Positions 1 through 7,542 of a stretch of 64,000 nucleotides of DNA are shown one piece after another (within the stretch, counting starts at the first letter, position 1; the number at the start of each line of letters is the position of its first letter). This DNA is from Pseudomonas fluorescens NCIMB 11764 (GTDB taxonomy: Bacteria; Pseudomonadota; Gammaproteobacteria; Pseudomonadales; Pseudomonadaceae): NCBI RefSeq assembly GCF_000293885.2, contig NZ_CP010945.1, positions 1,322,001 to 1,386,000 of the forward strand. Reading direction: 5' to 3'. The notes beneath the pieces are model-generated. The model saw only the letters and a program-made list of their open reading frames with translations. It was not told the DNA's origin and did not search any database. A program made the position numbers and the translations under genes.

Positions 1-392
1 GGTGGCAACTGTGCGCAGGTTGGTAAACCGGGGAATCAAGGAAACCGGCACGTCCGAAGACGTCCCACGCACAGCCGCCATAGCACAAGATCACAGACGA
101 AAAAAAACGCCTGCAAACGTGTTTGGGGCGCTGTTGCGCCTTTATTCCATCGGGTTACCAAGCCCGGCCGCCGAATTGGCAGCGACGGCGGAAGGGTGTC
201 GTGCGGACTTATCTCCTGCAACCTTGAAATTCGTAACGAAGTGCTGGGAAAAACGTCAGCAACAATTTTAGCGAGCCACCCAAGAAACTGCCCAGAAACT
301 GGACGAATTCGGCTCAATCCACCGAACCGAACTGTCAAGTTTTCCTTGATAGTTGCTTCCGCGTTCATGTGGTTGCGCCTGCTTATCGGTAG

Positions 393-420
393 TTGACGAG
401 AAGTCCTCAATCCTTATAAT
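393..420 (+). promoter_or_regulatory. Strong sigma-70 type promoter
   Basis: TTGACG at 393-398 and a perfect TATAAT at 415-420 are separated by 16 bp, close to the sigma-70 consensus. It points right, towards the 3' end of the convergent abi gene. The only thing directly downstream is a hairpin followed by a T run, so it appears to drive a very short transcript. Confidence 0.6.
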
Positions 421-426
421 CGCCCA

Positions 427-483
427 CAACACGGCCCCTGTCGGTTGATGCGCTCCGGCGCTGAGACTGCTCAGGGGTTTTTT
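427..483 (+). ncRNA. Candidate short hairpin RNA next to the abi gene
   Basis: A start about 7 bp after the TATAAT box would give an RNA of roughly 57 nt. CCCCTG (435-440) pairs with CAGGGG (472-477), and inside it CGGTT (442-446) can pair with GACTG (465-469) and GCGC (450-453) with GCGC (458-461) around a TCCG loop. Six T residues follow (478-483). It could be an attenuator left from a displaced gene, a stand-alone small RNA, or the RNA partner of the adjacent AbiF-like protein. Only promoter, hairpin and T run are seen; the function is inference. Confidence 0.35.
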
Positions 484-502
484 ATTGCCTGGCTTTTGCC
501 GC

Positions 503-1510
503 CTACCAGTCGCGTTTCTGCCAGTCTTGGTCAATTCCCATGCCGTCAAGGTTGAGATCCAGATGGGTCAGATTGGGGAAGTCATTTAGCAGCAGTGCCT
601 TCAAGCGTTTTCCCCAGCTCGATGATGGATTGATGACCTTCATCAGGTGTTGAGTGATGCAAAAAAGCATAAACGGACGAGCTCGACGGTGTGCGTCATC
701 ATGGAACGCGGACAATGTCGGCGCTTGGTCTATCGGTGGCAGCTTCGGTTGATCGACGATGTTTCGGTTCCACAGACGACTGTGATGGGCGCACACATTG
801 CGTAGATAGTTCAGGCTTCGAAGCCAACTGGCGAAGACCCTGCCATTGCTGATGCCGTACTCTTGCGAGATATCATCTTGATCCGCCTCAGTCATACCGG
901 CAAAAAGCATCGAAAGCGTGCCGAAATCCCAAACCTCGCACGCCACCCAGACCGCTAACGGAAGGCCATATTTTTCCTTATTGTGGCGAATAAAGTCTTC
1001 GTTCGAGCGATTGATCAACGCAGCGTGCTTGCCAAGCCAGACATGATGTTTAGTCAGACCAGTTTTGCCGTCCAGCTGTTTAGAAAAGCTTTCGTGGAAC
1101 AGCTCGGACCTTAGGTAAGCAAACTTTTCGTGTTTGCCAAGCCCGTGGGAAATGTCCACCCGTAACGCAATTTCTATGCGCTCCAAAGCATCCAGAATCA
1201 ATAGCCGCAGTTTCTTATCGAAAACGTAAAGGTCGACCGAATTCTGGAATGTAGTCCCAGGCTTGAAATCATCGAGTGGAAAGCGAGTCGGTTTTGTTTT
1301 GGATGGTTGTTTGCTGCCTTGCTGATTGATTGGGCAGCAGAGCTCGGTGCGCTCGCGAAAGGCAAACCAATAACCACTGAGGCGGTAGTATCCGATGCGC
1401 TCCAGATACTCCATTGCTTTGGGTTTATCAGTCACTACCATCCCGCGAGCCATCAGCAATTCAAGCTGCTCTTGATAGCTCTGCCACGGTTTTGGATAGC
1501 CTTGCGTCAT
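503..1510 (-). CDS. Abi_2/AbiF-family abortive infection protein (HEPN RNase fold)
   Basis: A 335-residue protein of the Abi_2 (AbiD/AbiF) family of phage-exclusion proteins. The family start pattern is seen near residues 7-50 (PW.SY.EQLELL, then the R.GYYRLSGYW segment), and the hallmark LRNVCAHHSRLWNR lies at about 236-249. Within it R237-x4-H242 fits the R-x4-6-H motif of HEPN ribonucleases, so an RNA-cleaving toxin role is likely from family knowledge. I chose the ATG at 1510 because AAGGTGG lies 8 bp upstream; a TTG at 1582 would extend it but lacks a ribosome site. It lies 81 bp behind the mrr-like gene on the same strand, so the two probably form one defence operon. GC is visibly lower than in neighbouring housekeeping genes, consistent with transfer. 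Confidence 0.8.
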   Translation of the reverse strand: MTQGYPKPWQSYQEQLELLMARGMVVTDKPKAMEYLERIGYYRLSGYWFAFRERTELCCPINQQGSKQPSKTKPTRFPLDDFKPGTTFQNSVDLYVFDKKLRLLILDALERIEIALRVDISHGLGKHEKFAYLRSELFHESFSKQLDGKTGLTKHHVWLGKHAALINRSNEDFIRHNKEKYGLPLAVWVACEVWDFGTLSMLFAGMTEADQDDISQEYGISNGRVFASWLRSLNYLRNVCAHHSRLWNRNIVDQPKLPPIDQAPTLSAFHDDAHRRARPFMLFCITQHLMKVINPSSSWGKRLKALLLNDFPNLTHLDLNLDGMGIDQDWQKRDW

Positions 1511-1591
1511 CGGCACACCACCTTGGCTACTGATGGCAGCCTCGTTTTGTTGGTTAAAATTTGGGGTTGAAACCTGAATCAAAAGACGAAT

Positions 1592-2587
1592 TTATAGCGG
1601 CAAGTACGTCAGCTTCAGCGGTACCAGTCGTTTGGTTTCCGAATCCGTCTGGGCATAGTGCTCAATCAATGTTCGTACGAGGTTGTCCAACGTCCATAGC
1701 GTCAGCGGCACACTGGCTCGCTCGGCTTCGTAGTAAGCATCTTTGCTGAAACCGCCGGTACTGACATACAGCCCGCGATCATCTTTGTGCCGTCCGCCCA
1801 GAAAACTGCAGATTTCCTGGCGGCCCATTTTCTCTTTGCGATGCTTGACCTCAACGATGATTCGCGGGTTCTCAAAGCCAAACCCGTCGGGTGACGCGAT
1901 GATGTCTTTTCCACGATCAGGGCCAGCCGGGGAGACCTGGGTTTTGTAGCCCATGGCCCGCAAGATTCCTGCGACCAAGTGCTGCATATCATCCCAGGGC
2001 AAAGCGTTGATCAGGTCCTTAATGCGTTCGAGAGCCAAACTTTCCATGCCTGCCAGAGGATCGCTGTCGGGATACTCTTCTTCAACTGGTGGTAACGCGG
2101 GCGGCTTGTCCCCGGCCGCCATCGCTTTCAGCTCCTGAAGGGCAAAATCAGGTACAACAAATACAGTAAGCGTTGAGCCGAGACTGTTCTTGCTGGCAGT
2201 ACTCAGGCTATCGCGGTCGACTTCCTGAGCCTGCCATTGCACCGGACGGGTCAACGACATTCCCAGATCGGCCAGATCAGGATTGTGTTTGAAGTCGCCA
2301 GTGATTTTGCCCACTAAATAGGTGCGGTTGGCGGGCGAGTAGGTCACCACCCAGTCACCAGGCTGCATTTCATTGATGAAGCGCCATACTTGCGAGGCGC
2401 CTGAAATAGCGGTGCCGGGTTTGATGTTGGGCTCAATGTCTTGGTAGAGGCGAGTGACTTCTTTGCGCGTCATACCAGGTTTGGCTAATGGCGCGAGTTG
2501 TGACCATCCAATTGCGGCGACGCCACGCTCACGAAAATCATCGTATAGCCGGCCAGATTCGCCACGGATCATCCACATTTTCGCCAT
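1592..2587 (-). CDS. Mrr-type restriction endonuclease
   Basis: A 331-residue protein. The C-terminal half (about 185-300) is an Mrr_cat-type PD-(D/E)xK nuclease domain: PDRGKDI gives D228, and IIVEVKHR gives E246 and K248. The N-terminal 1-100 (W.IRGE.GRLYDDF, then VWRFINEMQPGDWVVTY) is the conserved region found before such nucleases and is probably a PUA/EVE-like DNA-reading module. Relatives cut modified or foreign DNA without a partner methylase. The start is supported by AAGGAAG 6 bp upstream of the ATG. It is first in a two-gene unit with the Abi protein and sits beside tRNA-Arg, a common island position. The exact DNA target cannot be told from sequence. Confidence 0.82.
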   Translation of the reverse strand: MAKMWMIRGESGRLYDDFRERGVAAIGWSQLAPLAKPGMTRKEVTRLYQDIEPNIKPGTAISGASQVWRFINEMQPGDWVVTYSPANRTYLVGKITGDFKHNPDLADLGMSLTRPVQWQAQEVDRDSLSTASKNSLGSTLTVFVVPDFALQELKAMAAGDKPPALPPVEEEYPDSDPLAGMESLALERIKDLINALPWDDMQHLVAGILRAMGYKTQVSPAGPDRGKDIIASPDGFGFENPRIIVEVKHRKEKMGRQEICSFLGGRHKDDRGLYVSTGGFSKDAYYEAERASVPLTLWTLDNLVRTLIEHYAQTDSETKRLVPLKLTYLPL

Positions 2588-2720
2588 ATCACTTCCTTAG
2601 ACATCGATCGCGCCGGTATGTACGCGGTTTGGGGTTGATCGCCATATTGAACGCATTGAGACAAACGCAGGATAAGGTAGGTGTTTCATGCCCCAACAGC
2701 AATTGACGAATTCTGGACAC

Positions 2721-2751
2721 AAAAAAGCCCCAGACCCTAAGGCCTGAGGCT
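2721..2751 (-). terminator. Rho-independent terminator after tRNA-Arg
   Basis: On the minus strand AGCCTCAGGCC and GGGTCTGGGGCT form a stem around a short loop, followed by a T run, 16 bp past the tRNA CCA end. Confidence 0.8.
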
Positions 2752-2767
2752 TTCTCGTTTCTATCTA

Positions 2768-2844
2768 TGGTGCACCAGGCGGGATTCGAACCCACGACCC
2801 CTGCCTTCGGAGGGCAGTACTCTATCCAGCTGAGCTACTGGTGC
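2768..2844 (-). tRNA. tRNA-Arg, anticodon CCG
   Basis: A complete 77-nt cloverleaf on the minus strand. The acceptor GCACCAG pairs with CTGGTGC, the discriminator is A and CCA is encoded. The anticodon stem CTGCC/GGCAG encloses the loop CTCCGAA with anticodon CCG (reads CGG), and the T-arm has GGTTCGAATCC. Its 3' end faces the Mrr/Abi block, the side where integrative elements usually insert. I see no second copy of the tRNA 3' end in the window. Confidence 0.97.
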
Positions 2845-3193
2845 AAGCGGGCGCCATGATACTCATATGCACTGCAGGCGTCCATGCCGCTGAATCGACA
2901 GCGCTTTTGCGAAGCGTAACCTGCGTTTGCTACGTTGATCAGAAAAAATGGGCAAATGCGGCGTTTTCGTTCTTTTTTTCGAACAGGCTATTGTCCTTTA
3001 ACCCCTTTGATCCTAGGATTCGTTTGAGATTTCAAACGCTCTTGTCTGGGTGCTGAACCGCACGAGTTCATTCCGTGCGCTATTTATGTGCTTCAGCCCG
3101 GTGAATGATTTCCCTGACGGCAGCCTTTTGAGGCGCCTTTCTACAATCATAATTTGCTCCGCGCCTGTCGCGGTGCTGTTAAGGAAAGCCGAC
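2845..3193. other. Intergenic region between tRNA-Arg and gabD
   Basis: About 350 bp without a gene. On the minus strand a TATCAT box roughly 10 bp before the tRNA is a plausible -10 element. The gabD-proximal part has an AT-rich run (3140-3155, CTACAATCATAATTT) that may hold the gabD promoter, and AAGGAAA at 3181-3187 is its ribosome site. No sigma-54 site was recognised. Confidence 0.4.
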
Positions 3194-4636
3194 ATGCAGC
3201 TTAAAGACACCCAGTTGTTCCGCCAGCAAGCCTTTATCGATGGCGCTTGGGTCGATGCGGACAATGGTCAGACGATCAAGGTCAACAACCCGGCAACGGG
3301 CGAAATTCTGGGCACCGTGCCGAAAATGGGCGCTGCCGAAACCCGCCGAGCGATCGAAGCCGCTGACAAGGCGCTGCCGGCCTGGCGTGCACTGACCGCC
3401 AAGGACCGTGCGAACAAGCTGCGTCGCTGGTTCGAACTGATCATCGAGAACCAGGATGACCTGGCTCGCCTGATGACCATGGAACAGGGCAAGCCATTGG
3501 CCGAAGCCAAGGGCGAAATCGTTTACGCCGCTTCCTTTATCGAGTGGTTCGCTGAAGAAGCCAAACGCATCTACGGTGACGTGATTCCGGGCCACCAGCC
3601 AGACAAGCGCCTGATCGTGATCAAGCAGCCAATCGGCGTGACCGCTGCAATCACCCCGTGGAACTTCCCGGCCGCGATGATCACCCGTAAAGCCGGTCCG
3701 GCCCTGGCCGCCGGTTGCACCATGGTGCTCAAGCCTGCTTCGCAAACCCCGTTTTCCGCATTCGCCCTGGCTGAACTGGCCCAGCGTGCCGGCATTCCTG
3801 CTGGCGTGTTCAGCGTTGTTTCCGGTAGCGCCGGTGACATCGGCAGCGAGCTGACCAGCAACCCGATCGTGCGTAAATTGTCGTTCACTGGCTCGACCGA
3901 AATCGGTCGTCAGCTGATGGCCGAATGCGCCAAGGACATCAAGAAAGTGTCCCTGGAACTGGGCGGCAACGCGCCGTTCATCGTGTTCGACGATGCGGAT
4001 CTGGATAAGGCCGTCGAAGGCGCGATCATTTCCAAATACCGCAACAACGGTCAGACCTGCGTCTGCGCCAACCGTCTGTACATCCAGGATTCGGTCTACG
4101 ACGCGTTCGCCGAGAAGCTGAAAGTGGCCGTGTCCAAGCTCAAGATCGGCAACGGTCTGGAAGAAGGCACCACCACCGGTCCGCTGATCGACGAAAAAGC
4201 CGTGGCCAAGGTTCAAGAGCACATTGCTGACGCCGTTTCCAAAGGCGCAACCGTGTTGTCCGGCGGCAAGAGCATGGAAGGCAACTTCTTCGAGCCGACC
4301 ATCCTGACCAACGTGCCGAAGAACGCAGCCGTGGCCAAGGAAGAAACCTTCGGTCCATTGGCGCCGCTGTTCCGCTTCAAAGACGAAGCCGAAGTGATCG
4401 CGATGTCGAACGATACCGAGTTCGGTCTGGCCTCGTACTTCTACGCTCGCGACCTGGGCCGTGTGTTCCGTGTGGCGGAAGCCCTGGAATACGGTATGGT
4501 CGGCGTCAACACCGGGTTGATCTCCAACGAAGTCGCGCCGTTCGGCGGCATCAAGGCGTCGGGCCTAGGCCGTGAAGGCTCCAAGTACGGCATCGAAGAT
4601 TACCTGGAAATCAAATACCTCTGCCTGGGCATCTAA
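3194..4636 (+). CDS. gabD: Succinate-semialdehyde dehydrogenase, NAD(P)+
   Basis: A 480-residue aldehyde dehydrogenase that oxidises succinic semialdehyde to succinate, the last step of 4-aminobutyrate breakdown. Seen: the WNFP motif in ITPWNFPAAM, the cofactor-site K in MVLKPAS, FTGSTEIGRQL, catalytic Glu in LELGGNAPF and catalytic Cys in NNGQTCVCANR, where the CVCA pair matches GabD enzymes. The ATG at 3194 (MQLKDTQLF) follows AAGGAAA; the frame is open further upstream, but that part is unlike the family. Length fits GabD (about 480). It is followed by gabT after a 198-bp gap containing a hairpin. Confidence 0.95.
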   Translation: MQLKDTQLFRQQAFIDGAWVDADNGQTIKVNNPATGEILGTVPKMGAAETRRAIEAADKALPAWRALTAKDRANKLRRWFELIIENQDDLARLMTMEQGKPLAEAKGEIVYAASFIEWFAEEAKRIYGDVIPGHQPDKRLIVIKQPIGVTAAITPWNFPAAMITRKAGPALAAGCTMVLKPASQTPFSAFALAELAQRAGIPAGVFSVVSGSAGDIGSELTSNPIVRKLSFTGSTEIGRQLMAECAKDIKKVSLELGGNAPFIVFDDADLDKAVEGAIISKYRNNGQTCVCANRLYIQDSVYDAFAEKLKVAVSKLKIGNGLEEGTTTGPLIDEKAVAKVQEHIADAVSKGATVLSGGKSMEGNFFEPTILTNVPKNAAVAKEETFGPLAPLFRFKDEAEVIAMSNDTEFGLASYFYARDLGRVFRVAEALEYGMVGVNTGLISNEVAPFGGIKASGLGREGSKYGIEDYLEIKYLCLGI

Positions 4637-4674
4637 GCTCGTAACAGACAGGCCACGGCAAGGCATTGCTTCAA

Positions 4675-4708
4675 ACGCAAAGGGCACGAGAGCGCTGTTC
4701 CTTTGCGT
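4675..4708 (+). other. Intercistronic hairpin between gabD and gabT
   Basis: ACGCAAAGG (4675-4683) and CCTTTGCGT (4700-4708) are perfect 9-bp arms around a 16-nt loop, followed by GTTTC. The T run is too weak for a good terminator, so it may be a partial attenuator or an RNA processing/stability element. Confidence 0.45.
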
Positions 4709-4834
4709 GTTTCAAACGGGATTTTCTCTGTGGCCGGGAACGTTGTGGCAGTCGATCATCGCATGCTGTCGCCGTTGCACCCCGCCGCATTTTCCTTGAA
4801 CCACACCGCCCGATGAGCGGTGAATGAGGACTTT

Positions 4835-6112
4835 ATGAGCAAGACTAACGCTTCTTTGATGAAACGCCGCGAAGCCGCTGTACCGCGCGGTGTTGGCCAG
4901 ATTCACCCGATCTTCGCCGACCACGCGAAGAACGCCACCGTGACCGACGTTGAAGGTCGCGAGTTCATCGACTTCGCCGGCGGTATCGCCGTGCTGAACA
5001 CCGGTCACCTGCACCCGAAAGTCATCGCGGCCGTGACTGCACAGCTGAACAAGCTCACTCACACTTGCTTCCAGGTCCTGGCCTACGAGCCGTACGTGGA
5101 ACTGTGCGAAAAAATCAACGCCAAGGTGCCAGGTGATTTCGCCAAGAAAACCCTGCTGGTCACCACCGGTTCCGAAGCCGTGGAAAACGCCGTGAAAATC
5201 GCCCGTGCCGCTACTGGCCGTGCCGGCGTGATCGCGTTCACCGGCGCTTACCACGGTCGCACCATGATGACCCTGGGCCTGACCGGTAAAGTCGTGCCTT
5301 ACTCGGCCGGCATGGGCCTGATGCCAGGCGGCATCTTCCGCGCGCTGTACCCGAACGAACTGCACGGTGTGAGCATCGACGATTCGATCGCCAGCATCGA
5401 ACGCATCTTCAAGAACGACGCCGAGCCGCGTGACATCGCTGCCATCATCATCGAGCCGGTTCAGGGCGAAGGCGGTTTCTACGTCGCGCCTAAAGAGTTC
5501 ATGAAGCGCCTGCGCGCTCTGTGCGACCAGCACGGTATTCTGTTGATCGCTGACGAAGTGCAGACCGGCGCTGGCCGTACCGGCACTTTCTTCGCCATGG
5601 AACAGATGGGCGTCGCTGCCGACCTGACCACCTTCGCCAAATCCATCGCAGGCGGCTTCCCGCTGGCCGGTGTGTGCGGCAAGGCCGAATACATGGACGC
5701 CATCGCTCCAGGCGGCCTGGGCGGCACCTACGCCGGTAGCCCGATCGCTTGCGCCGCGGCCCTGGCCGTGATGGAAGTGTTCGAGGAAGAACACCTGCTG
5801 GACCGCTGCAAGGCTGTCGGCGAGCGTCTGGTCACTGGCCTCAAGGCCATCCAGGCCAAGTACCCGGTGATCGGCGAAGTCCGTGCCCTGGGTGCGATGA
5901 TCGCGGTCGAGCTGTTCGTTGATGGCGACAGCCACAAGCCGAACGCTCCAGCGGTAGCCGCCGTTGTGGCCAAGGCTCGCGAAAAGGGCCTGATCCTGCT
6001 GTCTTGCGGCACCTACGGCAACGTTCTGCGCGTCCTGGTACCGCTGACTGCGCCGGACGAGCAACTGGACAAAGGTCTGGCAATCATCGAAGAGTGCTTC
6101 TCGGAGCTCTGA
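4835..6112 (+). CDS. gabT: 4-aminobutyrate aminotransferase
   Basis: A 425-residue class III PLP aminotransferase that moves the amino group of 4-aminobutyrate to 2-oxoglutarate, giving succinic semialdehyde for GabD. Seen: GSEAVENAVKIAR and GAYHGRT in the PLP phosphate region, EPVQGEGGF, LLIADEVQTGAGRTG with the PLP-binding Asp, and the Schiff-base Lys in TTFAKSIAGGFPL. The ATG at 4835 (MSKTNAS) was chosen for TGAGGA just upstream and the family-typical start. A strong terminator follows at once, so gabDT is a closed unit. Confidence 0.95.
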   Translation: MSKTNASLMKRREAAVPRGVGQIHPIFADHAKNATVTDVEGREFIDFAGGIAVLNTGHLHPKVIAAVTAQLNKLTHTCFQVLAYEPYVELCEKINAKVPGDFAKKTLLVTTGSEAVENAVKIARAATGRAGVIAFTGAYHGRTMMTLGLTGKVVPYSAGMGLMPGGIFRALYPNELHGVSIDDSIASIERIFKNDAEPRDIAAIIIEPVQGEGGFYVAPKEFMKRLRALCDQHGILLIADEVQTGAGRTGTFFAMEQMGVAADLTTFAKSIAGGFPLAGVCGKAEYMDAIAPGGLGGTYAGSPIACAAALAVMEVFEEEHLLDRCKAVGERLVTGLKAIQAKYPVIGEVRALGAMIAVELFVDGDSHKPNAPAVAAVVAKAREKGLILLSCGTYGNVLRVLVPLTAPDEQLDKGLAIIEECFSEL

Positions 6113-6133
6113 TCGATTGGTGAGCTGATCGAC

Positions 6134-6160
6134 AAAAAACCCGCTTCGGCGGGTTTTTTT
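6134..6160 (+). terminator. gabT terminator
   Basis: CCCGC-TTC-GGCGGG stem flanked by an A run and seven T residues. It is close to symmetrical, so it could act on both strands. Confidence 0.9.
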
Positions 6161-6235
6161 GTCTGTATTACACACTGCGCTGTTTGGAATGCCCCGCATT
6201 GACTAAGGTACAAGCATTGAGAGGGAGCTTGTTGC

Positions 6236-7450
6236 ATGACGGCCGTTGATTTGCCCGCTATACCCCGAGTGTTGATTGCCGAGGCCGATCCCTGGTCGCG
6301 GGATCTGCTCAAGCAAGTGCTGCTGAATGTGCGCTGTGATGCGCGCCTGGATCTGTGCGCCGATGGCCACGACGCGCTGACGCGACTGGCGGAAAACGTT
6401 TACGACCTGGTGATTGTCGACTGGGAACTGCCCGGCGTGGATGGCTTGAATGTCTTGCGCAGCGTTCGTCAACGCAAACGCAATCCGCCGCTGCCTTTCA
6501 TCCTGATGAGCAACCGTAATGATGGTGCCAGCGTGCGCGAAGCCTTGCCGTATGCGCCCACCGCGTACCTGGCCAAACCGTTGAACATGGAGAGCCTGAC
6601 CCAGCGTCTGCAAGGTTTGCTGCTCAATGCTGGAGAAGAAGTGTTCTGCGATGTACCGGCTTTGGCGCCGGGCATGACGTTATCGGTGTTTCTCGAGCGT
6701 CGACGTGAGCAGGCCGACGGCGCGCCGCTGATGACGGATGTACAGCTGGCGGTCGAACGCAGCCTCAACCCCAGTGGCCTCGATCTGATGCGGCTGGAAG
6801 ATGAAATCCGTACCGATCCGCAGATTACCGCCGTCCTGATCGCCGCCGCCAACAGCGCCGCCCAGCATCATGGCGTCGCCGTACAAACCCTGTCCCAGGC
6901 GTTGCAGCGACTGGGCACCGGGCAGAGCATGAACCTGATTCTGGGGTTGGCGCTCAAGCGCAGTGCACGGCTTAGCGATCCGTTGTTGGCGGACTATGCC
7001 GAGCGTTATTGGGAACTGTCGCTGCACACCGCCGAATACGCCCGAACACTGGCGCGTTTGCTGGACCTGGATCAGGACCGGTGCTATTGCGCCGGGATGT
7101 TGCATCGCCTGGGTGATCTGGCGCTGCTTCGCTGTCTGCAGGAATGGAAGCAGGCCGGCGGTGAGCTGGATGAATGGGAGGAGGTGGGTGATGCCATCGC
7201 CGAATTCGGCGCGGCTTACGGTTCCGCGCTGCGGACCCGCTGGCGCTTGCCTCTGGAACTGCGAGAGCTGATTGCGGCGGTGTACCAGCTCGGTGGCGGG
7301 GTTTATTCCCGCGAGGCGCTGGTGATGAACATGGCGGCGCAGATGGCACGTCTGGGCGAGCATGAGGGCATTGAGGTGCTGGCCAAGAGCCGGACGGCGC
7401 GGTTGCTGAAGATCGGGTTGCCGGAATTGATGCGGCTGCGCAAAAAATAA
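6236..7450 (+). CDS. Response regulator with HDOD domain
   Basis: A 404-residue protein. Residues about 9-125 form a receiver domain: acidic EAD near the start, phospho-acceptor Asp in LVIVDWELPG and the conserved Lys in YLAKPLN. Residues about 165-360 match an HDOD domain (LMRLEDEIRTDPQITAVLI, then LHTAEYARTLARLL and GMLHRLGDLALL). HDOD is a relative of HD phosphodiesterases that usually lacks metal-binding residues and acts as a scaffold in signalling. The ATG follows GAGGGAG at a good distance. No kinase lies nearby. It converges with a diguanylate cyclase gene across a 50-bp palindrome. Confidence 0.85.
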   Translation: MTAVDLPAIPRVLIAEADPWSRDLLKQVLLNVRCDARLDLCADGHDALTRLAENVYDLVIVDWELPGVDGLNVLRSVRQRKRNPPLPFILMSNRNDGASVREALPYAPTAYLAKPLNMESLTQRLQGLLLNAGEEVFCDVPALAPGMTLSVFLERRREQADGAPLMTDVQLAVERSLNPSGLDLMRLEDEIRTDPQITAVLIAAANSAAQHHGVAVQTLSQALQRLGTGQSMNLILGLALKRSARLSDPLLADYAERYWELSLHTAEYARTLARLLDLDQDRCYCAGMLHRLGDLALLRCLQEWKQAGGELDEWEEVGDAIAEFGAAYGSALRTRWRLPLELRELIAAVYQLGGGVYSREALVMNMAAQMARLGEHEGIEVLAKSRTARLLKIGLPELMRLRKK

Positions 7451-7466
7451 GCCGATCGCTTGTAGA

Positions 7467-7516
7467 AGCGGGCTTGTGTGGCGAGGGAGCAAGCTCCCTC
7501 GCCACACAAGCCCGCT
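7467..7516. repeat. Perfect 24-bp palindrome (REP hairpin)
   Basis: Two exact 24-bp inverted arms (7467-7490 and 7493-7516) are separated by AA. The core is the GTGGCGAGGGAGC family of P. fluorescens REP sequences. It lies between two convergent genes and could end transcription or protect both mRNAs. Confidence 0.85.
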
Positions 7517-7542
7517 CCACAGGGGGATTGGTGTTAGGGCTG

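Larger units (their letters stand above)
1..502. other. No confident gene; left edge of accessory block
   Basis: I see no supportable protein gene here. Open frames exist on both strands (about 2-271 forward, 36-410 reverse) but have no convincing ribosome site and no recognisable family. From memory, the reverse-strand text around 85-130 resembles a non-coding or hypothetical element that recurs in P. fluorescens genomes; this is unverified. The right part holds a strong promoter and a hairpin, listed separately. Confidence 0.4.

Noticed and set aside
2..271. 89-codon frame at the left edge
   Set aside because: Odd composition and no ribosome site or family. The region more likely belongs to a non-coding element.
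503..2844. The Mrr-Abi block as a complete integrative island with att sites
   Set aside because: No integrase and no repeat of the tRNA 3' end were found inside the window; the left boundary lies outside it.
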